From: Rhizobium sp. ASV20
Lineage (GTDB): Bacteria; Pseudomonadota; Alphaproteobacteria; Rhizobiales; Rhizobiaceae
Length of the DNA: 33,550 nt
NCBI RefSeq assembly: GCF_016429015.1
Contig: NZ_JAELTU010000075.1
Location: 1 to 33,550 of the forward strand
Direction of reading: 5' to 3'
The notes below the pieces were generated by a model, which made no database searches, was not told the DNA's origin, and saw nothing but the letters and a program-made list of their open reading frames with translations. Of this stretch, positions 1-7,935 are shown piece after piece. Numbering within the stretch: position 1 is the stretch's first letter; the number at the start of each line of letters is the position of its first letter. Position numbers and translations under genes: made by a program.

Positions 1-19
1 AAGACAGAGAACAATACCA

Positions 20-784
20 ATGAACCGTCGCCGCCGTATCTACGAAGGCAAGGCCAAGATCCTTTATGAAGGACCTGAGCCGGGCACGCTGATCCAGTTC
101 TTCAAGGACGACGCTACTGCCTTCAACAAGAAGAAGCACGAAGTCATCGATGGTAAAGGTGTTCTGAACAATCGCATTTGCGAATATATCTTCAGCCATC
201 TGAACAAGATCGGCATTCCCACCCATTTCATCCGCCGCCTCAACATGCGCGAGCAGCTGATCAAGGAAGTGGAGATGATTCCACTTGAGATCGTCGTGCG
301 CAACGTTGCGGCCGGCTCGCTCTCCAAGCGCCTCGGCATCGAGGAAGGCGTGGTTCTGCCGCGCTCGATCATCGAGTTCTACTACAAGTCCGACGCGCTC
401 GAAGACCCGATGGTCTCCGAAGAGCACATCACCGCTTTCGGCTGGGCCAATCCCGCGGAACTCGACGACATCATGGCTCTTGCCATCCGTGTCAACGATT
501 TCATGACCGGCCTTTTCCTCGGTGTCGGCATCCAGCTCGTCGATTTCAAGATCGAATGCGGCCGTCTGTTCGAAGGCGACATGATGCGCATTATTCTTGC
601 AGACGAAATTTCGCCGGACAGCTGCCGTCTCTGGGACATCGAAACCCATGAGAAGATGGACAAGGATCGCTTCCGTCGCGATATGGGCGGTCTGCTCGAA
701 GCCTATTCCGAAGTCGCTCGCCGCCTCGGCATCATCAATGAAAACGAACCCGTGCGCGGCACAGGCCCGGTTCTCGTCAAGTAA
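20..784 (+). CDS. purC: Phosphoribosylaminoimidazole-succinocarboxamide synthase (SAICAR synthetase)
   Basis: Catalyses ATP-dependent joining of aspartate to CAIR, giving SAICAR, in cytosolic de novo purine synthesis. The 254-residue product has the usual length for bacterial PurC. It opens with the family pattern RRRIYEGKAKILYEG (residues 3-17), the nucleotide-binding entry of the fold, followed by FFKDDATAFN and the GKGVLNNRI segment. The central EMIPLEIVVRNVAAGS (85-100) and the late LVDFKIE and LADEISPDSCRLWD motifs are all present, so the active site looks complete. Only 19 bases precede the ATG, so its promoter lies outside the window; the ribosome site is weak (AGAGAAC). purS follows after 17 bases, so the two are almost certainly co-transcribed. 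Confidence 0.97.
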   Translation: MNRRRRIYEGKAKILYEGPEPGTLIQFFKDDATAFNKKKHEVIDGKGVLNNRICEYIFSHLNKIGIPTHFIRRLNMREQLIKEVEMIPLEIVVRNVAAGSLSKRLGIEEGVVLPRSIIEFYYKSDALEDPMVSEEHITAFGWANPAELDDIMALAIRVNDFMTGLFLGVGIQLVDFKIECGRLFEGDMMRIILADEISPDSCRLWDIETHEKMDKDRFRRDMGGLLEAYSEVARRLGIINENEPVRGTGPVLVK

Positions 785-801
785 GTTCAGGAAGGACAAT
801 C

Positions 802-1044
802 GTGATCAAGGCTCGTGTAACCGTCACGCTGAAGAACGGCGTTCTCGATCCGCAGGGCAAGGCAATCGAAGGCGCACTCGGTGCACTCGGCTTTGACGGC
901 GTCCATCAGGTCCGTCAGGGCAAGGTCTTCGACCTGGAGCTTGAAGGCACCGACAAGGCCAAGGCGGAAGCCGAGCTGAAAGCCATGTGCGAAAAGCTCC
1001 TCGCCAATACGGTGATCGAGAACTTCGCTATTTCGATTGACTGA
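802..1044 (+). CDS. purS: FGAM synthase subunit PurS
   Basis: Small 80-residue subunit that holds PurQ and PurL together in the three-part formylglycinamidine ribonucleotide synthase and helps pass ammonia from PurQ to PurL. The product begins IKARVTVTLKNGVLDPQGKAI and contains the GVHQVRQGKVFDLEL segment, both typical of PurS; length matches the family. The start is GTG, supported by a strong AGGAAGGA site at 789-796, five bases upstream. It sits 17 bases after purC and 102 bases before purQ, in one transcription direction. The split PurS/PurQ/PurL arrangement is standard in alphaproteobacteria, unlike the single large PurL of gammaproteobacteria. Confidence 0.95.
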   Translation: MIKARVTVTLKNGVLDPQGKAIEGALGALGFDGVHQVRQGKVFDLELEGTDKAKAEAELKAMCEKLLANTVIENFAISID

Positions 1045-1146
1045 TTGTCCTTCTCCGAGAGCCATTCTTTCTTTGCCCGAGGCAATGGAGTATGGCTCAC
1101 AGAGCACTTCCAGCGATCATCCCTAGCCTATTGCGGGAACAGCACC

Positions 1147-1818
1147 ATGAAATCAGCAGTCGTCCAACTCCCCGGCCTCAATCGCGATCGCGACATGATT
1201 GCGGCTCTGACCAAGATTTCCGGCCATGCGCCCGTAACGGTCTGGCAGACGGAGACCGAGATTCCGGACGTCGACCTGATCGTCATCCCCGGCGGTTTCT
1301 CCTATGGCGATTACCTGCGCTGCGGCGCGATCGCCGCTCGCATGCCGATCATGCAGGCGATCAAGGACAAGGCCGACAAGGGCGTCAAGGTTCTCGGCGT
1401 CTGCAACGGTTTCCAGATCCTGCTGGAAGCCGGCATGCTGCCTGGGGCGCTGATGCGCAACGCCTCGCTGAAATTCGTCTGCCGCGAAGTGAAGCTCGAA
1501 GTCGTGAATGCCGACACGGAATTCACCAACGCCTATGCCAAGGGTCAGGTCATTCGTAGCCCTGTTGCCCATCATGACGGCAACTATTTCGCCGATGCCG
1601 GCACGCTGAAGGCGCTGGAAGACAATGGCCAGGTGGTTTTCCGCTATGCCGACGGCACCAACCCCAACGGCTCTGTCAACGATATTGCCGGCGTCATCAA
1701 CGCCAACGGCAATGTGCTCGGCATGATGCCGCATCCGGAAAATCTGATTGAAGCGGCACATGGCGGCAATGACGGCCGCGGCCTGTTCGCATCGGCGCTC
1801 GGCGTCATCGCCGCCTGA
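1147..1818 (+). CDS. purQ: FGAM synthase glutaminase subunit PurQ
   Basis: Class I glutamine amidotransferase that hydrolyses glutamine and supplies ammonia to PurL. I place the start at ATG 1147 (MKSAVVQLPGLNRDRD), giving 223 residues, the usual PurQ size; the frame stays open upstream to the purS stop but that extension has no PurQ-like sequence. Visible motifs are the oxyanion region GGFSYGDYLRCG, the nucleophile elbow GVCNGFQILLEAG (the Cys is the catalytic residue) and the C-terminal MPHPENL carrying the His of the triad; the Glu is two residues later in HPE. A GGGA lies just before the start. It is the last gene of the purC-purS-purQ run; purL is displaced 3.9 kb downstream. Confidence 0.96.
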   Translation: MKSAVVQLPGLNRDRDMIAALTKISGHAPVTVWQTETEIPDVDLIVIPGGFSYGDYLRCGAIAARMPIMQAIKDKADKGVKVLGVCNGFQILLEAGMLPGALMRNASLKFVCREVKLEVVNADTEFTNAYAKGQVIRSPVAHHDGNYFADAGTLKALEDNGQVVFRYADGTNPNGSVNDIAGVINANGNVLGMMPHPENLIEAAHGGNDGRGLFASALGVIAA

Positions 1819-1945
1819 TAAATCGCCGAGCCGGGTGCCGGCATCGTAAAATCGACGTCTTTGCGCAAAACAGCAGAGCGCGGACGATTGATCCGTTCGT
1901 GGTAGCCACAAAGCCAGACCTAACCGCCTGATTGGAAAGAAATCG

Positions 1946-2356
1946 ATGCGCCCTCGCCTCCCGACAGGACTTTACTCCGCCGCTGCCATCGCGATGCTTG
2001 GGCTTCTGGTCACCTCTTGCGCTGGTCCGCGCGCGCCGAGCATCGTCGCGACCGATCGCGGCGCTCTGCCGACAATGGAACGGGTGATGCTCAACGCCAG
2101 CGCCTGCTGGTTCAAGTCGTCCGATCCGGCCTTCGCAGGTTATCAGCTTTCCCCGGAACTCAACTCCTTTACCGGTCGCCCGCGTATTCTCGTGGTCGAC
2201 AAGAAACATCCGACCGGCCGTCCGTCACTCGTTGTCCAGGCGGAAGGCAATCCGGCCCAATTGCAGGCCTTCGGTCCGATGATGGGCGGCGCTTCTGGCG
2301 GCCGCATCACGGGCGACGTCAATCGTTGGGCTGCGGGTTCGAAGAACTGCACCTAA
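1946..2356 (+). CDS. Small hypothetical lipoprotein
   Basis: I do not recognise the family. The 136-residue product begins with Arg residues, a hydrophobic stretch (about residues 10-22) and a lipobox-like LVTSC with Cys25, so it is probably exported, lipidated on Cys25 and anchored in the inner or outer membrane. The mature part is about 110 residues, has two further Cys (in SACWFKS and near the C-terminus in SKNCT) that could form a disulfide, and shows no enzyme motif. It has a plausible AAAGAAA ribosome site just upstream. It follows purQ by 127 bases in the same direction and precedes the P-loop gene by 81 bases; whether it is read from the pur promoter is unclear. Confidence 0.72.
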   Translation: MRPRLPTGLYSAAAIAMLGLLVTSCAGPRAPSIVATDRGALPTMERVMLNASACWFKSSDPAFAGYQLSPELNSFTGRPRILVVDKKHPTGRPSLVVQAEGNPAQLQAFGPMMGGASGGRITGDVNRWAAGSKNCT

Positions 2357-2437
2357 GGCCATCGGCCTGAACCCATCCCGCATTCTGCGACACCGCAGCC
2401 GACGCATGACGTGCCCTCAACTTCAGGGATCATTGTC

Positions 2438-2971
2438 ATGGATAGATTTGTCATTCTTTCAGGCTGCTCGGGCGGGGGCAAATCGACCCTGCTCGAAGCG
2501 CTCAGGCTTCGTGGACACCATGTCGTCGAGGAGCCTGGCCGGCGTATCGTAACGCAGGAACTGAATGTTGGTGGCTCAGCGCTGCCTTGGGTGGATTTGA
2601 ACGCATTCCTGCGCCGCGCGATCGACATGTCGCTTTCCGATCGCCAAGCGGCAGCTAAACGCGCCGGTATCATTTTCTTCGACAGGGGATTGATCGATGC
2701 TGCCTCGGCGCTCCAGCACATCACCGGTGAACCGGCATTGGCGTCCTACGCTCGGGAGCATCGCTACAACAGTCACGTCTTCCTTACGCCGCCCTGGCCG
2801 GAAATATACGTCGGCGACCACGAACGCAGGCACGACCTATCCGAGGCGATCGCCGAATATGACCGGCTGTGCGTCGATTATCCTAAGCTCGGCTACGAGC
2901 TTCATATCTTGCCGAAGATCAGCGTCGAGGCTCGCGCCGATTATGTTCTCTCAACGCTGGGCCTGCTTTGA
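2438..2971 (+). CDS. P-loop NTPase / nucleotide-kinase-like protein (AAA_28-like)
   Basis: Predicted cytosolic 177-residue ATPase or small-molecule kinase of unknown substrate. The Walker A motif GCSGGGKST spans residues 9-17. FFDRGLIDA (80-88) resembles the DRG/DRS motif of nucleoside and shikimate-type kinases, where Asp82 would act near the substrate. A charged lid-like segment, GDHERRHDLSEAIAEYDRL (126-144), follows. I chose ATG 2438 because AGGGA lies nine bases upstream and the P-loop strand begins directly after it; a GTG at 2411 would add nine residues without support. It resembles the AAA_28 domain family, most members of which are uncharacterised, so I give no substrate. Gene stands alone between the lipoprotein gene and a convergent DUF1127 gene. 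Confidence 0.82.
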   Translation: MDRFVILSGCSGGGKSTLLEALRLRGHHVVEEPGRRIVTQELNVGGSALPWVDLNAFLRRAIDMSLSDRQAAAKRAGIIFFDRGLIDAASALQHITGEPALASYAREHRYNSHVFLTPPWPEIYVGDHERRHDLSEAIAEYDRLCVDYPKLGYELHILPKISVEARADYVLSTLGLL

Positions 2972-3015
2972 TAGCGGCCCAGCTCCGATGAAGGCGGATA
3001 GTCCGCGCCTCTCGA

Positions 3016-3261
3016 TCAATCCCAGAAGAACGATTTGTTGGCTTCCGTATTCGCTTCGCGGCGCGTGAGACCAATGTCGCGCAGCTGCTCGTCCGTCAGT
3101 TCCCGCAGGACCCACCGGCCCTCCCGCTTCTGCATCCACAGGCGAAAGGCCACCCAAAGCCAGCGCATGGGATACGACTTTGGCTGTGTCGCTCCACTCT
3201 CCGAGCTTGCTACGCATGCCCGATCAGCATCGGCTGCGCAAATTGTATCAATTGTACTCAT
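3016..3261 (-). CDS. DUF1127 domain protein
   Basis: Small 81-residue basic protein. The C-terminal part (about residues 33-75) has the DUF1127 pattern: a Trp/Arg-rich helix, then RWVLRELTDEQLRDIGLTRREA. Short DUF1127 proteins in alphaproteobacteria have been linked to RNA turnover and to phosphate and stress responses, but a role for this longer copy cannot be read from sequence. The N-terminal 30 residues are polar with two Cys and look poorly conserved. It is transcribed away from the MocR-type gene at 3367, sharing a 105-base divergent control region, so the MocR protein is a candidate regulator. It converges with the P-loop gene, 44 bases away. The ribosome site (AGGC) is weak. Confidence 0.82.
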   Translation of the reverse strand: MSTIDTICAADADRACVASSESGATQPKSYPMRWLWVAFRLWMQKREGRWVLRELTDEQLRDIGLTRREANTEANKSFFWD

Positions 3262-3315
3262 TTTCAGTGCCTATGACGTTGAGACATTATCCTTGCATCG
3301 AGCCAAACGACGCAA

Positions 3316-3374
3316 TTGACTCATAGTATTGACTTCACACCAGGGACAATCTAGTAAATTGTCATTATGACAAA
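3316..3374 (+). promoter_or_regulatory. Putative promoter and operator array of the MocR-type gene
   Basis: Between the divergent DUF1127 and MocR genes, TTGACT occurs twice (3316-3321 and 3329-3334). The second is followed after 17 bases by TAGTAA (3352-3357), a weak but well-spaced -10. A half-site recurs three times: GACAAT at 3345-3350, its inverse ATTGTC at 3358-3363, and GACAAA at 3369-3374. The first two form a perfect inverted repeat with a 7-base spacer covering the -10; the last two form TTGTCAT-T-ATGACAA (3359-3373), which includes the start codon. The pattern suggests autoregulation; it is inferred from sequence symmetry only. Confidence 0.5.
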
Positions 3375-4785
3375 TTGGCTCCCTGACATTTCCAGTGGCA
3401 ACGGACCGGTCTATATCCGCGTTGCCGACAGCATCGAAAACGCGATTACGCATGGCGTCCTGCCGCCCGGCACCAAGCTGCCGCCGCAGCGCAACCTTGC
3501 CTATGACATCGGCGTAACGATCGGCACGGTCAGCCGTGCCTATGCGCTGGTCCATGAGCGGGGCCTCGTCGCCGGCGAAGTCGGTCGCGGCACCTATGTG
3601 CTGGAGCGTTCGAACGGTAAGCAGATCGAACAGGTGGATCCGATCACGCAGGCGCTGGCCGGCACCCGCGGCCTCAACACGCCCGACGCGAAAATACGCT
3701 TCGATACGACGGCCGCCCCCGATATCGGCCAGGGCGAGATTATCGGAAAGCTGTTTGCCGATATCAGTAGCGACCACCGGTCAGAGATTTCTTCTTATTC
3801 AAGGAATTTCCCGTCAAGCTGGTTCGAGGCGGGACAAATCTGGCTCGCTCGCAATGGCTGGAAGCCGGAGATCGAGACGGTCGTGCCGACACTGGGCGCC
3901 CATGCCGGCGCCATCGCCGTCATTTCGGCCGTGACATCTCCCGGTGACAAGATCGTCTTCGAGAATCTGACCTACACGCAGATCAGCCGCGCCACGCGGC
4001 TCCTCGGCCGCCGCTCCATATTGGTCGATTCCGACGAACACGGCATGATCCCTGACGATTTCGAGCGGCTGTGCCAGCAGCAGCACCCTCGCCTCGCCTT
4101 CCTGATGCCGACGGCGCACAACCCTACACTGGTGACGATGCCCGAGGCACGACGACGGGCAATCGCCGCCATCGCCCGCCGTCATAGTGTCTGGCTGATA
4201 GAGGACGATCTCTACGGCGGCATGACTGGCGACCACAACCCTCTGATGGCATCCATCGCGCCGGAGCGAACCTTCGTCGTCAGCAGTTTGGCGAAAGCCG
4301 TAACGGCAGGCGTGCGCGGCGGCTGGGTTGCCTGCCCTCCGCATTTTGCCCAGCGCATCAAGGTCACGCATAAAATGACGACAGGCGGCCTGCCTTTCAT
4401 TCTGGCCGAAACCTGTGCGCGCCTCGTGCTGGAAGGCCATGCGCTGGAGTTGCGCCGCAAATCGGTCGAGGAAATCAAGGCACGCGAGCGGATCGCGCAG
4501 GAGGCATTGGCGGGATTCGAATTCAATTCACACCCGCACCTGCCGTTCCTCTGGCTGAAGCTGCCTGAGCCTTGGCTTTCCGGCACCTTCAAGAATGCGG
4601 CAATTGCAGAAGGCGTGCTCATCGACGACGAGGATGAGTTCAAAGCCGCACGCACGGAGAAGGTCTATCACCGCGTTCGCGTCGCCTTTTCGTCGCCACG
4701 GCAACGTGAAGATGTCGCGACCGGCTTCATGACTTTGCGCCGGTTGTTGGAAAATGGCTCGTCGGGCTACGATAGTCACATTTAA
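3367..4785 (+). CDS. MocR-type transcriptional regulator (GntR wHTH fused to class I aminotransferase)
   Basis: A 472-residue PLP-dependent regulator. Residues 1-75 are a GntR winged helix: the opening W-P-D-I and GPVYIRVADSIENAI, then LPPQRNLAYDIGVTIGTVSRAY and GEVGRGTYV. The remainder is a fold-type I aminotransferase domain with the expected PLP residues: HNPT (Asn contact), Asp280 and Tyr283 in EDDLYGG, and Lys310 in SSLAKAVTAG as Schiff-base lysine, followed by GVRGGW. Such proteins usually sense PLP or an amino compound and control a nearby gene. Neighbours do not name a ligand: the divergent DUF1127 gene and the downstream pagL-like gene are the candidates. The ATG agrees with the family N-terminus, yet no ribosome site is at normal distance (AGGGA is 20 bases upstream), so a leaderless or nearly leaderless mRNA is possible. 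Confidence 0.92.
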   Translation: MTNWLPDISSGNGPVYIRVADSIENAITHGVLPPGTKLPPQRNLAYDIGVTIGTVSRAYALVHERGLVAGEVGRGTYVLERSNGKQIEQVDPITQALAGTRGLNTPDAKIRFDTTAAPDIGQGEIIGKLFADISSDHRSEISSYSRNFPSSWFEAGQIWLARNGWKPEIETVVPTLGAHAGAIAVISAVTSPGDKIVFENLTYTQISRATRLLGRRSILVDSDEHGMIPDDFERLCQQQHPRLAFLMPTAHNPTLVTMPEARRRAIAAIARRHSVWLIEDDLYGGMTGDHNPLMASIAPERTFVVSSLAKAVTAGVRGGWVACPPHFAQRIKVTHKMTTGGLPFILAETCARLVLEGHALELRRKSVEEIKARERIAQEALAGFEFNSHPHLPFLWLKLPEPWLSGTFKNAAIAEGVLIDDEDEFKAARTEKVYHRVRVAFSSPRQREDVATGFMTLRRLLENGSSGYDSHI

Positions 4786-4808
4786 GCAAGACTTTTGGTT
4801 TATCGACA

Positions 4809-4840
4809 GAGATCTTGCTGAATCCGCGTTCAGCCATCTC
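4809..4840. repeat. Imperfect hairpin between the MocR-type gene and pagL
   Basis: GCTGAA (4817-4822) and TTCAGC (4829-4834) form a perfect 6-base stem with a 6-base loop; outside it GAGAT (4809-4813) pairs with ATCTC (4836-4840) across a small asymmetric bulge. A separate pair, AGCAAGA (4785-4791) and TCTTGCT (4813-4819), could form an alternative structure. There is no T-run, so it is a poor intrinsic terminator. It may be a 3' end element of the regulator gene or a control site for pagL. Confidence 0.35.
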
Positions 4841-4903
4841 GACTCATAGCTCCCTACCATTCTATGAATATTGCGGGATTCGCCCGCCATTCAGGGGGAG
4901 TGC

Positions 4904-5518
4904 ATGGCTATTGATAGCGTTTCAGCATGCAGTTCGCGTAAGCGTTTAGTCGCGAGTTTTCTAGCAATCAGTTCGATATTTGCCACAAGTACATTCGCAG
5001 CAACTGCGGCAGATCAGGTAGCGGTCGCATCCGGCCCGAAGATCTTCGACGAATTGCGTTTCGGCGCAAGCGGTTCGATCCAGTCCGGATACGATCACGA
5101 GAAGGGCGTCCTCCCGGACGTTCAGGTGCTTTTCAATCCGTTTGGCTATGACCCGACAGCCGATTGGAAAGACCAGTTGATGCATCCGCGCATCCACTTG
5201 GGAACATCGATCGGTACGGCAGGGTCTGCGACCCAGGTCTATAGCGGCCTCTCGTGGACGCTCACCCACAGCAATGGGATATTCACTGAAGTCGGCTTCG
5301 GTGGTGCCGTCCATACGGGCAATATCGATGATTGGCGGGATCACGGCCCGATGCTCGGCTGTCGAGTGCTGTTTCATGAATATGCTGGCCTCGGATATAA
5401 TTTCGACAGTCACTGGAACATGATGGCGCAAATTGCCCATGCATCGAATGCCAACCTCTGCGACGGCCCGAACGGTGGCATGACGCGTGTCGGCCTCGTG
5501 GTCGGCTATAAATTCTGA
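4904..5518 (+). CDS. pagL: PagL-like lipid A 3-O-deacylase (acyloxyacyl hydrolase family)
   Basis: Predicted outer-membrane beta-barrel enzyme that removes the 3-linked acyl chain from lipid A. The 204-residue precursor has a signal peptide (basic SRKR at 11-14, hydrophobic core to about 32, cleavage near FAATAA). The mature part alternates in barrel fashion and ends in YKF, an aromatic C-terminal residue typical of barrels. The signature HASNA (His179, Ser181) near the C-terminus matches the H-x-S-N-A core of PagL, with GPNGG following. The residue aligned with the catalytic Glu of Pseudomonas PagL is Met193. Cys153 and Cys186 could form a disulfide. ATG 4904 is chosen for the strong GGGGGAG at 4894-4900; an in-frame start at 4871 lacks one. 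It follows the MocR-type gene. Confidence 0.8.
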   Translation: MAIDSVSACSSRKRLVASFLAISSIFATSTFAATAADQVAVASGPKIFDELRFGASGSIQSGYDHEKGVLPDVQVLFNPFGYDPTADWKDQLMHPRIHLGTSIGTAGSATQVYSGLSWTLTHSNGIFTEVGFGGAVHTGNIDDWRDHGPMLGCRVLFHEYAGLGYNFDSHWNMMAQIAHASNANLCDGPNGGMTRVGLVVGYKF

Positions 5519-5570
5519 TTGATGGAAGCGGTCGCGAATGACCGTACCCTTGATTCGGTGCCCATAAGTG

Positions 5571-5598
5571 CCGGCGTCCTGTGAACGCCGGTGATTTT
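5571..5598 (+). terminator. Possible intrinsic terminator after pagL
   Basis: CCGGCGT (5571-5577) and ACGCCGG (5585-5591) make a perfect 7-base stem with a 7-base loop, followed by TGATTTT. The T-run is short (four), so termination is plausible but not certain. The remaining 90 bases to purL would then hold the purL promoter, which I could not define. Confidence 0.45.
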
Positions 5599-5689
5599 CC
5601 TGTCGCACGACACGGAGACTTGCGCTAAAGAGACCCCGATCCCCTGACCGGCCTTCAAACCCTTTCCAGGCAAGGACCCTCGAGCGCCC

Positions 5690-7921
5690 ATGACCATTTC
5701 CAATTCGATCCAGATCACCCCCGAACTGATTGCCGCCCACGGCCTGAAGCCGGATGAATATCAGCGTATTCTGGATCTGATCGGCCGCGAGCCCAGCTTC
5801 ACCGAGCTCGGCATCTTTTCGGCCATGTGGAACGAGCATTGCTCCTACAAGTCATCGAAAAAGTGGCTTCGCACCCTGCCGACGAAGGGACCGCGCGTCA
5901 TTCAAGGCCCGGGTGAGAATGCCGGCGTCGTCGATATCGACGATGGCGATTGCGTCGTCTTCAAGATGGAAAGCCACAACCACCCCTCCTACATCGAACC
6001 GTACCAGGGTGCGGCGACAGGTGTCGGTGGCATCCTGCGTGACGTCTTCACCATGGGTGCCCGTCCGGTTGCTGCGATGAACGCCCTGCGCTTCGGTGAG
6101 CCGGATCATCCGAAGACCCGCCACCTCGTCTCCGGCGTCGTTTCCGGTGTCGGCGGCTATGGCAACTCCTTCGGCGTTCCCACGGTCGGCGGCGAAGTCG
6201 AGTTCGATGCGCGCTACAACGGCAATATCCTCGTCAACGCCTTCGCGGCCGGCCTTGCCAAGTCCAATGCCATCTTCCTGTCTGAAGCCAAGGGTGTCGG
6301 CCTGCCAGTGGTCTATCTCGGCGCAAAGACCGGCCGCGACGGCGTCGGCGGTGCGACGATGGCGTCTGCCGAATTCGATGAATCGATCGAGGAAAAGCGC
6401 CCGACCGTTCAGGTCGGCGACCCCTTCACCGAAAAGTGCCTGCTGGAAGCCTGCCTTGAACTGATGCAGACCGGCGCCGTCATCGCCATTCAGGACATGG
6501 GTGCAGCCGGTCTTACCTGCTCGGCCGTCGAAATGGGCGCCAAGGGCGACCTCGGCATCGAGCTTGAACTCGACAAGGTGCCGGTGCGCGAAGAGCATAT
6601 GACGGCCTATGAAATGATGCTGTCGGAAAGCCAGGAGCGCATGCTCATGGTGCTGCAGCCGGAAAAGGAAGCCGTCGCCAAGGCGATCTTCGTCAAGTGG
6701 GGCCTGGATTTCGCAATCGTTGGCAAGACGACCGACGACTTGCGCTTCCGCGTCATCCATCAGGGCCAGGAAGTGGCAAACCTGCCGATCAAGGATCTGG
6801 GCGACCAGGCGCCGGAATATGACCGCCCGTGGCGCGAAGCCGACAAGCGTGCCGCCCTGCCCGCCGATCTGGTGGCAGCGCCGGAAGATTACGGTCAGGC
6901 TCTGCTGAAGCTCGTCGGCTCCGCCAACCAGTCCAGCCGCCGCTGGGTCTACGAACAATACGACACGCTGATCCAGGGCAATTCGCTGCAGCTTCCCGGC
7001 GGCGATGCGGGCGTCGTCCGCGTCGAGGGTCATCCGACCAAGGCTCTCGCCTTCTCTTCCGACGTCACCCCACGCTATGTCGAAGCCGATCCGTTCGAGG
7101 GCGGCAAGCAGGCCGTGGCGGAATGCTGGCGCAACATCACGGCAACGGGCGCTGAGCCGCTGGCCGCAACGGACAATCTGAACTTCGGCAATCCGGAAAA
7201 GCCGGAGATCATGGGTCAGTTCGTCGGCGCCATCAAAGGCATCGGCGAAGCCTGCCGTGCGCTCGATTTCCCGATCGTCTCGGGCAACGTCTCGCTTTAC
7301 AACGAAACCAACGGCGTCGCGATCCTGCCGACCCCCACGATTGCCGGCGTCGGCCTGCTGCCCGACTGGAAGGCGATGGCACGCATCGGCTCCGCATCGG
7401 AAGGCGATCACGTTGTCATGATCGGTCTCGACGGCAGCCATCTCGGTTCCTCGATCTATCTGCGCGATATCATCGGCTCCACCGATGGCCCCGCACCGGA
7501 AGTCGATCTGTTCGCCGAGCGTCGCAACGGCGATTTCGTCCGCTCCGCCATCCGCAACGGCCAGGTCACGGCCTGCCACGACATTTCGTCCGGCGGCCTT
7601 GCGCTGGCGCTTGCCGAAATGGCGATGGCCTCCCGCAAGGGCTTGCGCGTAGACCTTAGCGAGGGCCGTACTCAGCCGCATGCGGCCCTTTTCGGCGAAG
7701 ATCAGGCCCGTTATGTCATCGCTGTTCCGGCCGATGTCGCCGATTTCGTCTGCATCAATGCGGAAAGCGCCGGCGTACCCTTCCGCCGCCTCGGCACGGT
7801 TAGCGGCGATGCACTCGTTGTCGACGGCCTGCTGTCACTTCCGGTTGAACAGTTGCGCGAAACGCATGAATCGTGGTTTCCTGCCTTCATGGATGGCAGC
7901 GCTCTCGCTGCCGCTGAATAA
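5690..7921 (+). CDS. purL: FGAM synthase large subunit PurL (small-PurL type)
   Basis: ATP-dependent synthetase subunit that converts FGAR to FGAM using ammonia from PurQ. The 743-residue product is the short form that requires PurS and PurQ. Features seen: FTELGIFSAMWNEHCSYKSSK near residue 40 (substrate and ATP-binding helix with the catalytic His), the glycine-rich GPGENAGVVDI, the KMESHNHPS motif, GVGGILRDVF, and the second half duplication with GNVSLYNET and HDISSGGLALALAEMA. These show both AIRS-like halves intact. It lies 3.9 kb from purQ and 171 bases after pagL, so it likely has its own promoter; bolA follows after 14 bases and is probably co-transcribed. Confidence 0.97.
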   Translation: MTISNSIQITPELIAAHGLKPDEYQRILDLIGREPSFTELGIFSAMWNEHCSYKSSKKWLRTLPTKGPRVIQGPGENAGVVDIDDGDCVVFKMESHNHPSYIEPYQGAATGVGGILRDVFTMGARPVAAMNALRFGEPDHPKTRHLVSGVVSGVGGYGNSFGVPTVGGEVEFDARYNGNILVNAFAAGLAKSNAIFLSEAKGVGLPVVYLGAKTGRDGVGGATMASAEFDESIEEKRPTVQVGDPFTEKCLLEACLELMQTGAVIAIQDMGAAGLTCSAVEMGAKGDLGIELELDKVPVREEHMTAYEMMLSESQERMLMVLQPEKEAVAKAIFVKWGLDFAIVGKTTDDLRFRVIHQGQEVANLPIKDLGDQAPEYDRPWREADKRAALPADLVAAPEDYGQALLKLVGSANQSSRRWVYEQYDTLIQGNSLQLPGGDAGVVRVEGHPTKALAFSSDVTPRYVEADPFEGGKQAVAECWRNITATGAEPLAATDNLNFGNPEKPEIMGQFVGAIKGIGEACRALDFPIVSGNVSLYNETNGVAILPTPTIAGVGLLPDWKAMARIGSASEGDHVVMIGLDGSHLGSSIYLRDIIGSTDGPAPEVDLFAERRNGDFVRSAIRNGQVTACHDISSGGLALALAEMAMASRKGLRVDLSEGRTQPHAALFGEDQARYVIAVPADVADFVCINAESAGVPFRRLGTVSGDALVVDGLLSLPVEQLRETHESWFPAFMDGSALAAAE

Positions 7922-7935
7922 TCGAGGTACCACTT

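Noticed and set aside
1045..1146. Possible extended N-terminus of PurQ
   Set aside because: The open frame reaches the purS stop, but family homology starts exactly at ATG 1147 and the extension resembles noncoding sequence.
1153..1911. Open frame of 252 codons on the minus strand opposite purQ
   Set aside because: Lies almost wholly opposite purQ, which has full family motifs; no start signal or recognisable product.
5852..7681. Long open frame of 609 codons on the minus strand opposite purL
   Set aside because: It is the antisense of a certain gene; GC-rich codon bias leaves the opposite strand open. The translation is rich in Arg, Asp and His without any family motif.
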